A DNA stretch of 49,313 nucleotides from an uncultured Caulobacterales bacterium. Lineage in GTDB: Bacteria; Pseudomonadota; Alphaproteobacteria; Caulobacterales; Maricaulaceae. A program made the position numbers and the translations under genes. The notes under the pieces are model-generated. The model made no database searches and had not been told where the DNA came from. It worked only from the letters and a program-made list of their open reading frames with translations. Position 1 is the stretch's first letter, and each line of letters opens with the position of its first letter. Below are positions 27,901 to 35,853 of the stretch, piece by piece. The DNA lies in NCBI GenBank assembly GCA_938003545.1, contig CALKXY010000019.1, positions 1 through 49,313 of the forward strand, read 5' to 3'.

Positions 27901-30059
27901 TAACACGTTACAACCGCAAACTTACGGGTTTAAAAGCCGAATATATTGGTGATGATTTGCAAGTCTTAGGATTTGCAGCCGAAACCAATCAGGGCTTCAC
28001 CAAAGATGAAATTGCAGCTGAAGGCCTATCTGGCCCTTATCAGCTCAGCCATGATCAAATTTTACCGCAATCCGAAGAGATTATTGTAGAAACACGTGAT
28101 CGCTTGCGCCCAGATGAAGTTTTGGAACGCAAGGTTTTGGTTCGCTATCTCGATTACACTCTGGATTACTTTACAGGTCAATTGATCTTCCGCTTGCCGG
28201 TGGATGCAACTGACCCTGACTTCAACCCAAATGTTATCATTGTCGATTACGAAACATCTGAAGATGCGGAACGCAATCTCACGGCTGGTGGTCGGGTACA
28301 GGCGCAATTCTTGGATGATAAAGTGCAAGTCGGCACAACCTTTACACATGAAAATGGCAGTGCGTTAGCAGCGGGTGCGAAATCAAACCAAATTGGTATT
28401 GATGTTATTGCTCAGCTCTCAGATTCAACACAGCTTCGCGCAGAATATGCGATTACAGATCAGTCTGGTGACGGCGAAGGTGTCGCGGACGCTAAGCTGC
28501 TTGAGATTGTTCATACATCTGAGAAAGTTTTGGCAGAAGCTTACTTTCGGGAAGAAGATGGGAATTACGGGCTTAACCAGACAGGATCTAACACAAATGG
28601 CGTACGTAGGTACGGCGCGCGTGGCGAGTTTAATGTCCAAGAAATCACAGATGAAGAGTCAGGCCGCCGGACAACACGTAAATTAAAGACTCAAGTCTAT
28701 CGCGAAGAAAACCTTGCGACAGAGAATGCCCGTACGAGTGGCGAATTTTTAGCTGCGCATGACGGAACAAAACTTGACGTTTCTGGCGGGTTACGCGTGA
28801 CTCATGACGAATTAGTGGATGCTGATAATCGGACATCTCTTTTGGCTGTGTCTCAGGCATCTTATGACATTGGCCGTCATGGCATTACGATCCAAGCCTC
28901 TGCTGAAGCGCCACTTGCCGGGAATGATGAAGTCTCAGGGCAACCTCAACGTCTTATGGTGGGGGTAGACAAGCGTATCGGAAATGTTGCTATCGTAAAT
29001 GTGCGCCATGAACTCTTGAACGGTGCGGGGCAAAAATCTGCAAATACGACTCTGGGTGTGTCTGCAACGCCTTGGACTGGTGGCACCGCAACTGTCGCAG
29101 CTGATAATTTGACGAATGATAGCGGTCAGCGTTTGGGAGCAACGGTTGGCGTGGATCAAACTGTCCGACTAACAGAAAAAATTTCAGGACAAGTGGGCGT
29201 TCGCGCGCGTCGTATGATCCGCCAGGAAGAAAATTTTGTGCAAGTTGCGCCAGATGCAGCTATTTCACCTTTTGAAACAAATGAAGATTTCCAGTCCATT
29301 TATGTTGGCGCGGCTTATCGCGACGAAAAGATGAGCGTTTCAGGTCGCGTAGAAGTGCGTGACACTGATCAAGACCAAACTTGGGTGTTGGCAAGTTCTG
29401 TCGCGCGCGAACTTTCTGATACACTGTCTTTGGCGGCGGCGGGTCGGGGTCGAATTTCCAATGGTTCAGGCGCACAAGGTACAGACAAACGTTTCGAAGC
29501 GCGTTTAGGCGCAGCTTGGCGTCCGCGCAATGAAGACACGGTTTTCTTTAACCGGTTTGATGTTGTGAATGCGCAGCCGTTAAATGATATAAACACGACG
29601 AAATTAGTTAATAACGCAGCCATGAACACAATGGTCTCTGATCGTTGGCAACTGTCTACGAATGTCGGTACAAAATATGTGAAAACTGAAATTGGCGATC
29701 AGAAACTATCTAACTGGACGCATTTGGTCGGTGCAGAAACACGGTTTGATGTAACTGAACGGATTGACGTTGGACTACGTGGGTCTTTATTGACCAGTAA
29801 AAATACGGGTACATCATATTCTTGGGGACCAAGTGTTGGTGTTTCCCCTGTTGATAATGTCTGGATTAGCGCCGGCTATAATGTCGAAGGTTTCAAAGAT
29901 CGCGATTTTGAAGCGGCTGAATATGCACGCAAAGGTGCCTATTTACAGCTTCGTGTGAAATTTGACCAAGATACAGCTAGAGGCCTTCTTCGCCGGATTA
30001 GCCCGAATGCAGATACGCTTGGACCTCGTGATGAACGCCAAGTTTTGAGTGCGCCTTAA
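24960..30059 (+). CDS. Giant surface protein: DUF11/SdrD-B modules plus C-terminal beta-barrel
   Basis: This 1699-residue protein has a signal peptide (LLVLAATAWVGSSTLAFA). Domain order: an N-terminal beta-rich region (residues ~30-220); a carboxypeptidase-regulatory/SdrD-B-like module (~235-350, VLPGTYRIEVTPPEGFNFS); a DUF11 module (~370-490, LVVTKSADRSTADVGDYINY); a second SdrD-B-like module (~505-600, VSDANGLYHFEGVTEGTHVV); mixed beta domains (~600-850); then from ~860 a long run of alternating strands typical of an outer-membrane barrel, with a last strand GAYLQLRVKF. The C-terminus continues about 27 residues past that strand rather than ending on Phe. The start is the ATG at 24960 (an in-frame TTG lies five codons upstream). 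It may be an outer-membrane adhesin or assembly platform for the two smaller DUF11 proteins; that is inference. Confidence 0.8.
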   Translation: MTHKPSHITGLLVLAATAWVGSSTLAFAQDDLDARNFGAEVVNIASMTYTVGAETRSISTNEAVFVIRPAETPAVIEFFRHAPTATDPILRSVNGSDFSPSGQLAGPFASTGAPITAGAATIDLSSPIPLIPASTYLAGELMFVRVLDTGQNFDSGEVETVVITINADNGDAITLRLYESGPDTGEFFAYLPSTPGPSEQNDNTISAGGNTRLTATYIDIFDRTDVTVDTAILNPLNRVFSSVDGESVDAAVVTLVNVETGVRAEVFGVDGFSSFPSEVTSGEDSTDSAGLFYDNEEGEFRFPVVLPGTYRIEVTPPEGFNFSTVVSMDDLSNLSQQKGFVVTGASLGETFTVTETGPLRFDIPLDPESNLVVTKSADRSTADVGDYINYTVTVRNAGAATAPVRLFDTLPIGFRYVPGTTRVETDPVENPIVSDDATLLTFDMDMLAPGETLTLDYALVVGPGAHLGDAVNEAVVRDGALDPISNTARAAVQLREDLLRSTSTVIGRVTEQSCDGDADWARPIDKGIGVDGVRLYMETGAYAVSDANGLYHFEGVTEGTHVVQVDEETLPQGFELMTCEENTRYAGAVNSKFIDVQGGGIWRANFYLKQTGEIADVVEDESFNDSTEHLDFDVKWLDAQDTTTEWAYPATDRTPSSPSTHVGIKHASGQHVSIRLNDREIAGYYYQGRTTSSAGDIQISKWRGLPLQDGRNVFIADIHDADGTKVDTLREEIWYVKDIARATALPDQSVLVADGRTPPVIAIRMEDQSGRPVHAGRITTINLEAPYRLNDESGDNRLREQTQELAAPLSNRREFSVGPDGILRVPLEPTLRTGKVTVIATLDSGREVPIYMYLEPEKRDWILVGLAEGSAALQDIEGNVNAFAGDADDVVTDGRVAFFAKGLIKGNWLMTLAVDTDKRRGSRDGEFAGEIDPNAYYTLYGDQTYQQFEGVSRYPVFVKLEKRQAYALFGDFDTDITEGKLTRYNRKLTGLKAEYIGDDLQVLGFAAETNQGFTKDEIAAEGLSGPYQLSHDQILPQSEEIIVETRDRLRPDEVLERKVLVRYLDYTLDYFTGQLIFRLPVDATDPDFNPNVIIVDYETSEDAERNLTAGGRVQAQFLDDKVQVGTTFTHENGSALAAGAKSNQIGIDVIAQLSDSTQLRAEYAITDQSGDGEGVADAKLLEIVHTSEKVLAEAYFREEDGNYGLNQTGSNTNGVRRYGARGEFNVQEITDEESGRRTTRKLKTQVYREENLATENARTSGEFLAAHDGTKLDVSGGLRVTHDELVDADNRTSLLAVSQASYDIGRHGITIQASAEAPLAGNDEVSGQPQRLMVGVDKRIGNVAIVNVRHELLNGAGQKSANTTLGVSATPWTGGTATVAADNLTNDSGQRLGATVGVDQTVRLTEKISGQVGVRARRMIRQEENFVQVAPDAAISPFETNEDFQSIYVGAAYRDEKMSVSGRVEVRDTDQDQTWVLASSVARELSDTLSLAAAGRGRISNGSGAQGTDKRFEARLGAAWRPRNEDTVFFNRFDVVNAQPLNDINTTKLVNNAAMNTMVSDRWQLSTNVGTKYVKTEIGDQKLSNWTHLVGAETRFDVTERIDVGLRGSLLTSKNTGTSYSWGPSVGVSPVDNVWISAGYNVEGFKDRDFEAAEYARKGAYLQLRVKFDQDTARGLLRRISPNADTLGPRDERQVLSAP

Positions 30060-30880
30060 TCGTCCAAAGCACGCCCCAGATATGTGTATAATTCGGGCAG
30101 TAGGTCGACATCACCAACTGCGACCACACGGCCGCCATCTGTGGCGCTTCCGCCTTCCCAATTCGTAAGTCGTCCGCCGGCCCCCTCGATAATCGGGATT
30201 AAGGCGCGTACGTCGCAAGGTTTCATGCCAGCTTCTACAATTATATCCATTCGGCCTTCTGCAATCAGGCCATAACCCAGGGCATCTAAACCTAGTCGCA
30301 TAAAGCGTGTTCCTGCCCCTATGACCTTAAATGCAGCTAGTTCTCCGGGACGAAACATACCAAATGGGGCTGTGCAGCCTAAAACGGCGTCACGAATCTC
30401 AGCGCAAGAGGATGTCTTTAGCTCAACATCGGGTGAGGCGCTTGTCTCCAACCAAGCTCTAGAATTGCTTGAATCTGTATGGCCGATATATTTCTTATCT
30501 AACGCAGGGAGGTCGATCATTCCAAGAACAGGAGAATTATTGTGGGAGAGCGCGATCAGCGTACTCCAGACTGGAACGCCCGCTACGAAAGCACGTGTTC
30601 CGTCAATGGGGTCCAATGTCCAAGAGAATCCGTTTGTCCCGACATAATCAGGTCGCTCTTCGCCTTCAATGGAGTCATCTGGAAAGCGAGCATGAATTTC
30701 TGCACGTAAGGCATCTTCGGCATCAGTGTCAGCTTGTGTAACAGGGTCATAATGTCCGCTTTCTGCTTTGTTTTCGACACCCTTCGGCGCAGCAAAAAGC
30801 GGAATAGTTATGTCACGAGCTATACGTGACAGCACCTGTAAATGGTCCAGTCGTGTTTTGATTTCAGAAGTTAAGGTCAT
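30056..30880 (-). CDS. hisN: Inositol monophosphatase family phosphatase, probably histidinol-phosphatase
   Basis: This 274-residue Mg-dependent phosphatase has the family motifs GEERPD (metal Glu), WTLDPIDGTRAFVAGVPVWS (DPIDGT signature) and CDVRALIPIIEGAGGRLTNW near the C-terminus (the second metal Asp). The pattern FVAGVPVWSTLIAL and overall length are closer to HisN-type histidinol-phosphatases than to SuhB or CysQ, so a role in histidine synthesis is likely but not certain. Its stop overlaps the convergent giant gene by four bases. Confidence 0.85.
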   Translation of the reverse strand: MTLTSEIKTRLDHLQVLSRIARDITIPLFAAPKGVENKAESGHYDPVTQADTDAEDALRAEIHARFPDDSIEGEERPDYVGTNGFSWTLDPIDGTRAFVAGVPVWSTLIALSHNNSPVLGMIDLPALDKKYIGHTDSSNSRAWLETSASPDVELKTSSCAEIRDAVLGCTAPFGMFRPGELAAFKVIGAGTRFMRLGLDALGYGLIAEGRMDIIVEAGMKPCDVRALIPIIEGAGGRLTNWEGGSATDGGRVVAVGDVDLLPELYTYLGRALDD

Positions 30881-30912
30881 GATGCGCAGCTATCAGGCAA
30901 CTGGTGGTCTGT

Positions 30913-31317
30913 CTATTGCGCAACTAACCGCAATTTTGGCTTACCTGCTTGTTCAAGTGATTTGGCGAGATCAAGTAGATGTTTGCGCGGGGCTTCATCC
31001 ATTGCGTAATAGGCACGAACCAAATCCATTGTTTCTTTCCGCGACAATACATCGGGGGCAATGACATCAGGATCAGGTTCTCTGGTGAGCGGGTCATGTG
31101 AGCCTAACCCTTCATAAAAATATTGTATCGGCACTGACAAAGCTTCGGATAATTCGAAGAGCCGCGCAGCAGAAACACGGTTCGCACCGCATTCATATTT
31201 TTGGATTTGTTGAAACCGAATGCCAACTTCCTCGGCAAGCGTCTGCTGCGTCAGCCCTAAAAGGCGGCGACGGCGGCGTAAACGTTTGCCGACATGTAGA
31301 TCGATATCACTGGTCAT
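30913..31317 (-). CDS. XRE-family HTH transcriptional regulator
   Basis: This 134-residue regulator has a lambda-repressor-like HTH at residues ~7-65: VGKRLRRRRRLLGLTQQTLA, EEVGIRFQQIQKYECGANRV, SAARLFELSEALSVPIQYFY. The C-terminal part resembles the short tail of common alphaproteobacterial XRE regulators (TMDLVRAYYAM, RKHLLDLAKSL). The ATG at 31317 has GGGA just upstream; a 45-residue upstream extension of the frame is not credible. It lies between hisN and the N-formylglutamate amidohydrolase gene on the same strand. The target is unknown. Confidence 0.85.
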   Translation of the reverse strand: MTSDIDLHVGKRLRRRRRLLGLTQQTLAEEVGIRFQQIQKYECGANRVSAARLFELSEALSVPIQYFYEGLGSHDPLTREPDPDVIAPDVLSRKETMDLVRAYYAMDEAPRKHLLDLAKSLEQAGKPKLRLVAQ

Positions 31318-31462
31318 AAAAATCCCAAGGTTACGTGCGTGTTCGCTTCTTAGGGGAGCAAGTGCCGTGCCAGTCTTTCGCCTAACGGGGGAAATGGGGT
31401 TTTTTATGTCCTGCGTGCTTTGGCTCGCAACATTAAGTTTGCAGTGTACCAAATCGGAACAC

Positions 31463-32353
31463 TTATTGGGCTGCGATATCCTGTGGCTGGGCGTTTTTCA
31501 GGATTTCGCATGTTATGGAGCGGAGGTCTTCTTTTAACTGAATAAAGCCTGACTTTGGTTTCAGCGTGACAGGATTTACATATAGGTCACGATTGATTTC
31601 GATCTGAATGGCTTCAACACCCTCCGCAGGTCGTCCATAATGTGATGTGGTGTGTCCACCTGCATAGGGGTAATTCACACCGACATTATATCCTGCTTGT
31701 GCAAATAGATCTCGGAATTGTGTTAAAGTATCTGGATGGCAGGCCGTGCCAAAGCGGTCGCCAAGTATTATGTCTGGTCGCCGCGCTCCCATCGGGGCAA
31801 AGCCAGGCATTGAATGACAATCAACTAAGAGTGCACGACCGAAACGAGCTTTAGATTGGTTAATGAGGTCACGTAAGGCTTGATGATAGGGATAATAAAG
31901 CCGCTCCAAGCGTGTCTGGACATCCTGAATATCGGGTAATCTAACGTAAATAGGTAGTGATTCAGAGAGATATGTCGGAATAACGCCCAATCCAGCAGCC
32001 GCGCGCGGTGTGGTTTGAGTGAGTTGGTCTTGGTTCAATGTGGTTGACCAATTCGGGGGGAGTTCATCTTCGGCCCGATTTACATCGACAAGGACCCTTG
32101 GAAATAGGGCCCGTAAAAAAGGTGCGCCAGCGGCGACAACGCTGTGGAATAAGTGATCAATGAAAATATCCTCATTCCGCCGGAGCTGATGCGCAGATAG
32201 CTTTGTCCGATCTAAGAGGTCTTGCGGGTAAATTGACCCTGAATGGGGGGAGGCAAAGATAATACCAGCTTGCCATTTAGTAGGGTGATCAACAATATGC
32301 CCGCTTCCATAGGCACTTAAGTCTTCCCGTTGAGTTTTTGATCTGAATCGCAT
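31463..32353 (-). CDS. N-formylglutamate amidohydrolase family protein
   Basis: This 296-residue enzyme of the FGase family hydrolyses N-formyl-glutamate-type substrates. Visible motifs are IIFASPHSGSIYPQDLLD, RNEDIFIDHLF, FPRVLVDVNRAEDELPP, LLVDCHSMPGFAP (metal Asp and His) and NYPYAGGHTTSHYGRPAEGV. The short distance to cpdR and tRNA-Val is an arrangement I associate with many alphaproteobacteria, where the protein is of housekeeping type and not part of a hut operon. No hut genes are nearby. Confidence 0.85.
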   Translation of the reverse strand: MRFRSKTQREDLSAYGSGHIVDHPTKWQAGIIFASPHSGSIYPQDLLDRTKLSAHQLRRNEDIFIDHLFHSVVAAGAPFLRALFPRVLVDVNRAEDELPPNWSTTLNQDQLTQTTPRAAAGLGVIPTYLSESLPIYVRLPDIQDVQTRLERLYYPYHQALRDLINQSKARFGRALLVDCHSMPGFAPMGARRPDIILGDRFGTACHPDTLTQFRDLFAQAGYNVGVNYPYAGGHTTSHYGRPAEGVEAIQIEINRDLYVNPVTLKPKSGFIQLKEDLRSITCEILKNAQPQDIAAQ

Positions 32354-32492
32354 CTATACATACATAGAATGCAAAATCGGCTACGTCGTCAGACAATTTT
32401 AAACTTGCGCGCCTACAAGAATGGTTCGACTGGCCGATCTGTTGCATAGATAAAGGCTAGTACTCAAAGTGAAACAAGACTGGGACAGTCAT

Positions 32493-32852
32493 ATGGCCGC
32501 AATTCTTTATGCAGAAGATGATGACGCAATGCGTAAATTCTTTGAAAAAGCCCTGGAAAAAGCCGGTCATCACGTGATCGCATGTGCCGATGGTGAGCGG
32601 GCTTTACGTGCATTAAAATTCGCCGATGGGGCGTTTGATATGCTTCTGACGGACATTATGATGCCGGGAATGGACGGAATAGAATTGGCCAAGCAGGCTG
32701 AAACGTTGTCTCCAGGTATAAAAATAATGTTTATTACGGGCTTTGCAGCCGTCGCTATGAGTGATCAGGATGCGAGTAACCAAACTGTATTGTCAAAGCC
32801 TGTCCACTTACGTCAGCTCGTAAATGAGGTGGACCGCTTAATCGCAGCATAG
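32493..32852 (+). CDS. cpdR: CpdR-type single-domain response regulator
   Basis: This 119-residue receiver domain has no output domain. It shows the acidic pair in YAEDDDAMR, the phosphorylated Asp in MLLTDIMMPGMDG, the Thr/Ser in IMFITGFAA and the Lys in VLSKPVHLRQL. CpdR in Caulobacter, once dephosphorylated, primes ClpXP for degradation of cell-cycle proteins. The length, AILYAEDD start and adjacency to N-formylglutamate amidohydrolase and tRNA-Val fit CpdR. The start at 32493 is preferred over a GTG eight codons earlier. Confidence 0.88.
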   Translation: MAAILYAEDDDAMRKFFEKALEKAGHHVIACADGERALRALKFADGAFDMLLTDIMMPGMDGIELAKQAETLSPGIKIMFITGFAAVAMSDQDASNQTVLSKPVHLRQLVNEVDRLIAA

Positions 32853-32977
32853 CGATAAAATAAAACGCTGCGATTACGACATGATTAGGGCTTGCCAGCT
32901 TCAAAGGCCTTGCGTATATCGCCGTTTCCCGAATGCGGGTGACTTGTCGTCAACCGCTTCAACGTTCAGGTCTGGAC

Positions 32978-33052
32978 GGGCGATTAGCTCAGTGGGAGAG
33001 CACTACATTGACATTGTAGGGGTCACTGGTTCAATCCCAGTATCGCCCACCA
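32978..33052 (+). tRNA. tRNA-Val (anticodon GAC)
   Basis: A full cloverleaf is visible. The acceptor stem GGGCGAT/ATCGCCC is followed by A and an encoded CCA. The D arm contains AGCTCAGTGGGAGAGC. The anticodon stem CTACA/TGTAG holds loop TTGACAT with anticodon GAC. The T arm is CTGGTTCAATCCCAG. The A+T-rich island begins after its 3' end. Confidence 0.97.
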
Positions 33053-33244
33053 CGACATCTTCTTTCAGAGGTGTCCGTGGTGATCAAAATCATTCCATGG
33101 CATAATGTATTCGTTAAACTGATAAAAATTACGCTATAACTTCCAATTACTTCGCAATTATGAGACATAGGCGTCTGACTATTTGCAATGTGGGTTGCAG
33201 GTCAGTTTTAGCAGAATTTCTGCTGTGTAACATCGGATTTTGGG

Positions 33245-34144
33245 ATGACGATGAAAAAACCTGCATCAGCGCATAAAAATGCGATTAAGCAATTGCTTGA
33301 TCGCGATTCTCTAGCGGAAATTTTGGAGACGGCTAAGCGACTGCCGTTGACACTAGAAGGAAACTTAGAGTTCTCGGCATACCAAAACAGAGTTTTTGAG
33401 CAGATATTCTCGGGATTCACGTATCAGTACTGTGCGACTAGTCAGATTGGTCTGTCTAGTTCGGGAGAGATTTCCAATTTTTCGACTATAAGTTGGAACT
33501 TACCAGACGCCTGTATTGAAAGTTATCTAGAGCACGCTCACTTGGATGACTTATCACCCATGGTATATGCTAATCCTGGCCGCGCCCTGAATTATACACA
33601 TGTTTGCAGGCATGAACGCGTGGAAGATCACCCATTATTTGTTGAGCATGCCCATAAGTTCAATATTCATCATGTGATTTCTGTTGGATTTTTGCACCCC
33701 GGCCATGAGAACACATTTTTGTCCTTCGATTACATGGGGGATCGCGATAATACGAATTGGGTTTCATTCAACCACACAAAGGTCGAACTCGCATCATTTC
33801 CTTTCGCATTGGCATTATTCTATCGATCAGGAATTTTTGACGAATCAACACTGCGTAAAATGTTCCTCCTTCTTGAGGGCTTAACCGAGAGCCGGTTGTC
33901 GAATCTGCGTAAATACATCAACGCGTCGATGCAAAGCTATGAGCAGCAAGCGGCGGACCTTGGAATTCGTGCGAGCACACTGAAGGAAGATCTTGCGCTC
34001 ATTCGTAATTTAACAATGTATAAATTGGAATTAAGAGCACCTCCAAATCGCAATACGCCAACGCGATTACTCGATCAGCATTTTGGATTTTTGCAAATTT
34101 TAGGTGATCATACAACAGACTTAGTAGAAACTACGCCTAGGTAA
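33245..34144 (+). CDS. LuxR-like transcriptional regulator with autoinducer-binding-like domain
   Basis: This 299-residue protein has an N-terminal ~30-residue tail and then a domain (~30-195) with the feel of the LuxR ligand-binding fold (WNLPDACIESYLEHAHLDDL, then SPMVYANPGRALNYTH; HVISVGFLHPGHENTFLSFD). The C-terminal segment ~210-260 (LTESRLSNLRKYINASMQSY, EQQAADLGIRASTLKEDLAL) lines up with the LuxR-type HTH, in a diverged form. After it comes ~40 further residues, unusual because LuxR HTH domains normally end the protein. No luxI is nearby. It converges on the SET gene with a 22-base gap and may regulate it. Assignment is moderately uncertain; ATG 33251 is an alternative start. Confidence 0.55.
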   Translation: MTMKKPASAHKNAIKQLLDRDSLAEILETAKRLPLTLEGNLEFSAYQNRVFEQIFSGFTYQYCATSQIGLSSSGEISNFSTISWNLPDACIESYLEHAHLDDLSPMVYANPGRALNYTHVCRHERVEDHPLFVEHAHKFNIHHVISVGFLHPGHENTFLSFDYMGDRDNTNWVSFNHTKVELASFPFALALFYRSGIFDESTLRKMFLLLEGLTESRLSNLRKYINASMQSYEQQAADLGIRASTLKEDLALIRNLTMYKLELRAPPNRNTPTRLLDQHFGFLQILGDHTTDLVETTPR

Positions 34145-34166
34145 GCCCATAATAATTATGCTCTAA

Positions 34167-35846
34167 CTATTCTTTTAGCAACCATTCTGAAAGCATGTTT
34201 TTTGATTGGTATTCCTTTTTTATTGTAGGGAGGAGGCTGTCATAGTTTCGAACGATTCCGGTACAACGTTTACTTCCGCAGAGGCATTTTTCTAACACCC
34301 ATGTAGAATTTTCAGTACAACGATAGTCCCATGTTAGTTGTTCGCCTTTTTCTATATCTCGAGCTGTGAAAATTTCTGTCAAATTTCGAATGCCGCAATT
34401 CGGATCGCAGGAGTGGCATAAGCAATGGGCCAAACCTTTATATCCAAAAACATAGGTTTTAGGCCCAGTTTGAACGGCATGATCACGCATCTCAACGGGT
34501 AGAGCTAAGGCATGCTCTGCTTCGTAGGTTTCACCTTCAAATATTGCGATGCGGGTGCCCGACTTTATTTTATCTGTCGCGAAAACAGCTAACCCCATCC
34601 CGCCATTTAGTATCACGTTCACATCTGGACAATCTGATTTAGACGCCACGAAATGTTGTCGATTGAATTGCCTTTCAGACTTTGCTGCGGCTTTAAGTAT
34701 TTGCCGCCAATGAGATTTTTCTGCAATAAATGGGAATAAGGCAGCAGATTTTTTATGGCAAAATACAACGGGGTGACCATTTTTTAGAGCCCCAAAAACA
34801 AGGCGCTCATTGATCGCTACATTTAATATATGTGCTGTTCCTTCCGATGGTATCTCACATAGAATAGGGAGGCTAGCATGTATGGGGCTCACCATTTTCG
34901 CCATGTCTCGCATCATCAAATAAAACATTTCACCGCCACGAACTTTGGGGTCAAGTAATTGCGCTGAAATCGTCATGAGCCGTGTGCTAGGATTTAACCC
35001 AAAATGAAATTTCATTTTTTTATAAAAATTCTCAGGGTGGTCTAAGAGTTCCACATGCTTTAATCCGCTAAATATGAGGGGGTCATGCCACTCTTCGCTG
35101 TAAAACAACCTTTCTAATGTCCCCATTCTTGCGTGCAGAAGACCGACGATATCATTCGTTCGTTTGTCCCGAACGAGTGTCACGTAACCGGGGTCCTGCA
35201 ATCTGTCGCGCATCAATAACCTACATGTGGTTTTGTTCGTCCATTGATGAAATCCTTCAGGTAGGTGGATGGAGTTTACTAGGTCTTCGTTTTTTTTCTG
35301 ACCTTCGGTGGAGAGGGCGAGAGATAATAAACGTTCTTGGACTAAACCTCTTTCCGTTTTGTTCACAATGCTTAAACTCTGTGCCCATGCTGCGTAGTCT
35401 AAAGTGGCGGGTAAGGCGCGTAGTGGATCATCTTTATGAAAAGCAAAATGGAAGTAAGGCGCAGTACAAAATCCGGCTCGAAAGAAGTCTGCGATTTCGA
35501 CACATGTTTCTTCGGAAACATTTTCTGCATACGTCGTTTTGATTTTGAAATTTTTAACTAAATTAGACTTTGGAATCTCAGTGAGTACATCAATAAATCC
35601 GCCCGATTCGAAATCTACACCTATAACATCGGCACCAGCGTGAAAGGCCGATGTTAGATTCGATATTGTGTCTTCAGAATAAATCATTCCCGGAATAACT
35701 TCCGGAATGCCAGGCGGGTACTGACGGATTGTTGAGGCTGCGATTCGACCTGCGGCTTGTGAAATACATATACGCTCAGTTGGAGATGCGTAGGCCTCCC
35801 ATAGGTCAAGAATATTTGGATCATCGAAATATATTGAATTTGTCAT
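34167..35846 (-). CDS. Fusion: Orn/Lys/Arg decarboxylase C-domain, GNAT-like domain, SET methyltransferase
   Basis: This 559-residue protein contains three parts. Residues ~10-115 match the segment that follows the PLP domain in Orn/Lys/Arg decarboxylases (ICISQAAGRIAASTIRQYPP, GIPEVIPGM). Residues ~200-365 look like a GNAT acyltransferase (YVTLVRDKRTNDIVGLLHAR; MTISAQLLDPKVRGGEMFYL). Residues ~405-512 are a SET domain: GGMGLAVFATDKIKSGTRIA, HCLCHSCDPN (the NHSCxPN motif with Cys for Asn) and GEQLTWDY, followed by the post-SET zinc motif CLCGSKRCTG at ~521-530. SET enzymes methylate lysine using S-adenosylmethionine; the substrate here is unknown. The ATG lies one base after the stop of the decarboxylase gene, TAA-A-ATG. 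Longer upstream frame to 35981 is the out-of-frame tail of that gene. Confidence 0.75.
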   Translation of the reverse strand: MTNSIYFDDPNILDLWEAYASPTERICISQAAGRIAASTIRQYPPGIPEVIPGMIYSEDTISNLTSAFHAGADVIGVDFESGGFIDVLTEIPKSNLVKNFKIKTTYAENVSEETCVEIADFFRAGFCTAPYFHFAFHKDDPLRALPATLDYAAWAQSLSIVNKTERGLVQERLLSLALSTEGQKKNEDLVNSIHLPEGFHQWTNKTTCRLLMRDRLQDPGYVTLVRDKRTNDIVGLLHARMGTLERLFYSEEWHDPLIFSGLKHVELLDHPENFYKKMKFHFGLNPSTRLMTISAQLLDPKVRGGEMFYLMMRDMAKMVSPIHASLPILCEIPSEGTAHILNVAINERLVFGALKNGHPVVFCHKKSAALFPFIAEKSHWRQILKAAAKSERQFNRQHFVASKSDCPDVNVILNGGMGLAVFATDKIKSGTRIAIFEGETYEAEHALALPVEMRDHAVQTGPKTYVFGYKGLAHCLCHSCDPNCGIRNLTEIFTARDIEKGEQLTWDYRCTENSTWVLEKCLCGSKRCTGIVRNYDSLLPTIKKEYQSKNMLSEWLLKE

Positions 35847-35853
35847 TTTAAAG
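35846..35853 (-). other. Possible +1 recoding or re-initiation site (CTT TAA A ATG)
   Basis: The decarboxylase gene ends in CTT TAA. A +1 slip of the CTT-decoding tRNA onto TTT would continue as AAA ATG into the frame of the next gene. The same CUU-stop arrangement is used in the bacterial prfB frameshift. Alternatively the ribosome simply stops and restarts at the ATG one base later. Confidence 0.35.

Noticed and set aside
34740..35250. Calling the GNAT-like domain an acyl-homoserine-lactone synthase
   Set aside because: No LuxI-specific conserved Arg/Phe/Trp pattern is visible; only the general GNAT pattern is present.
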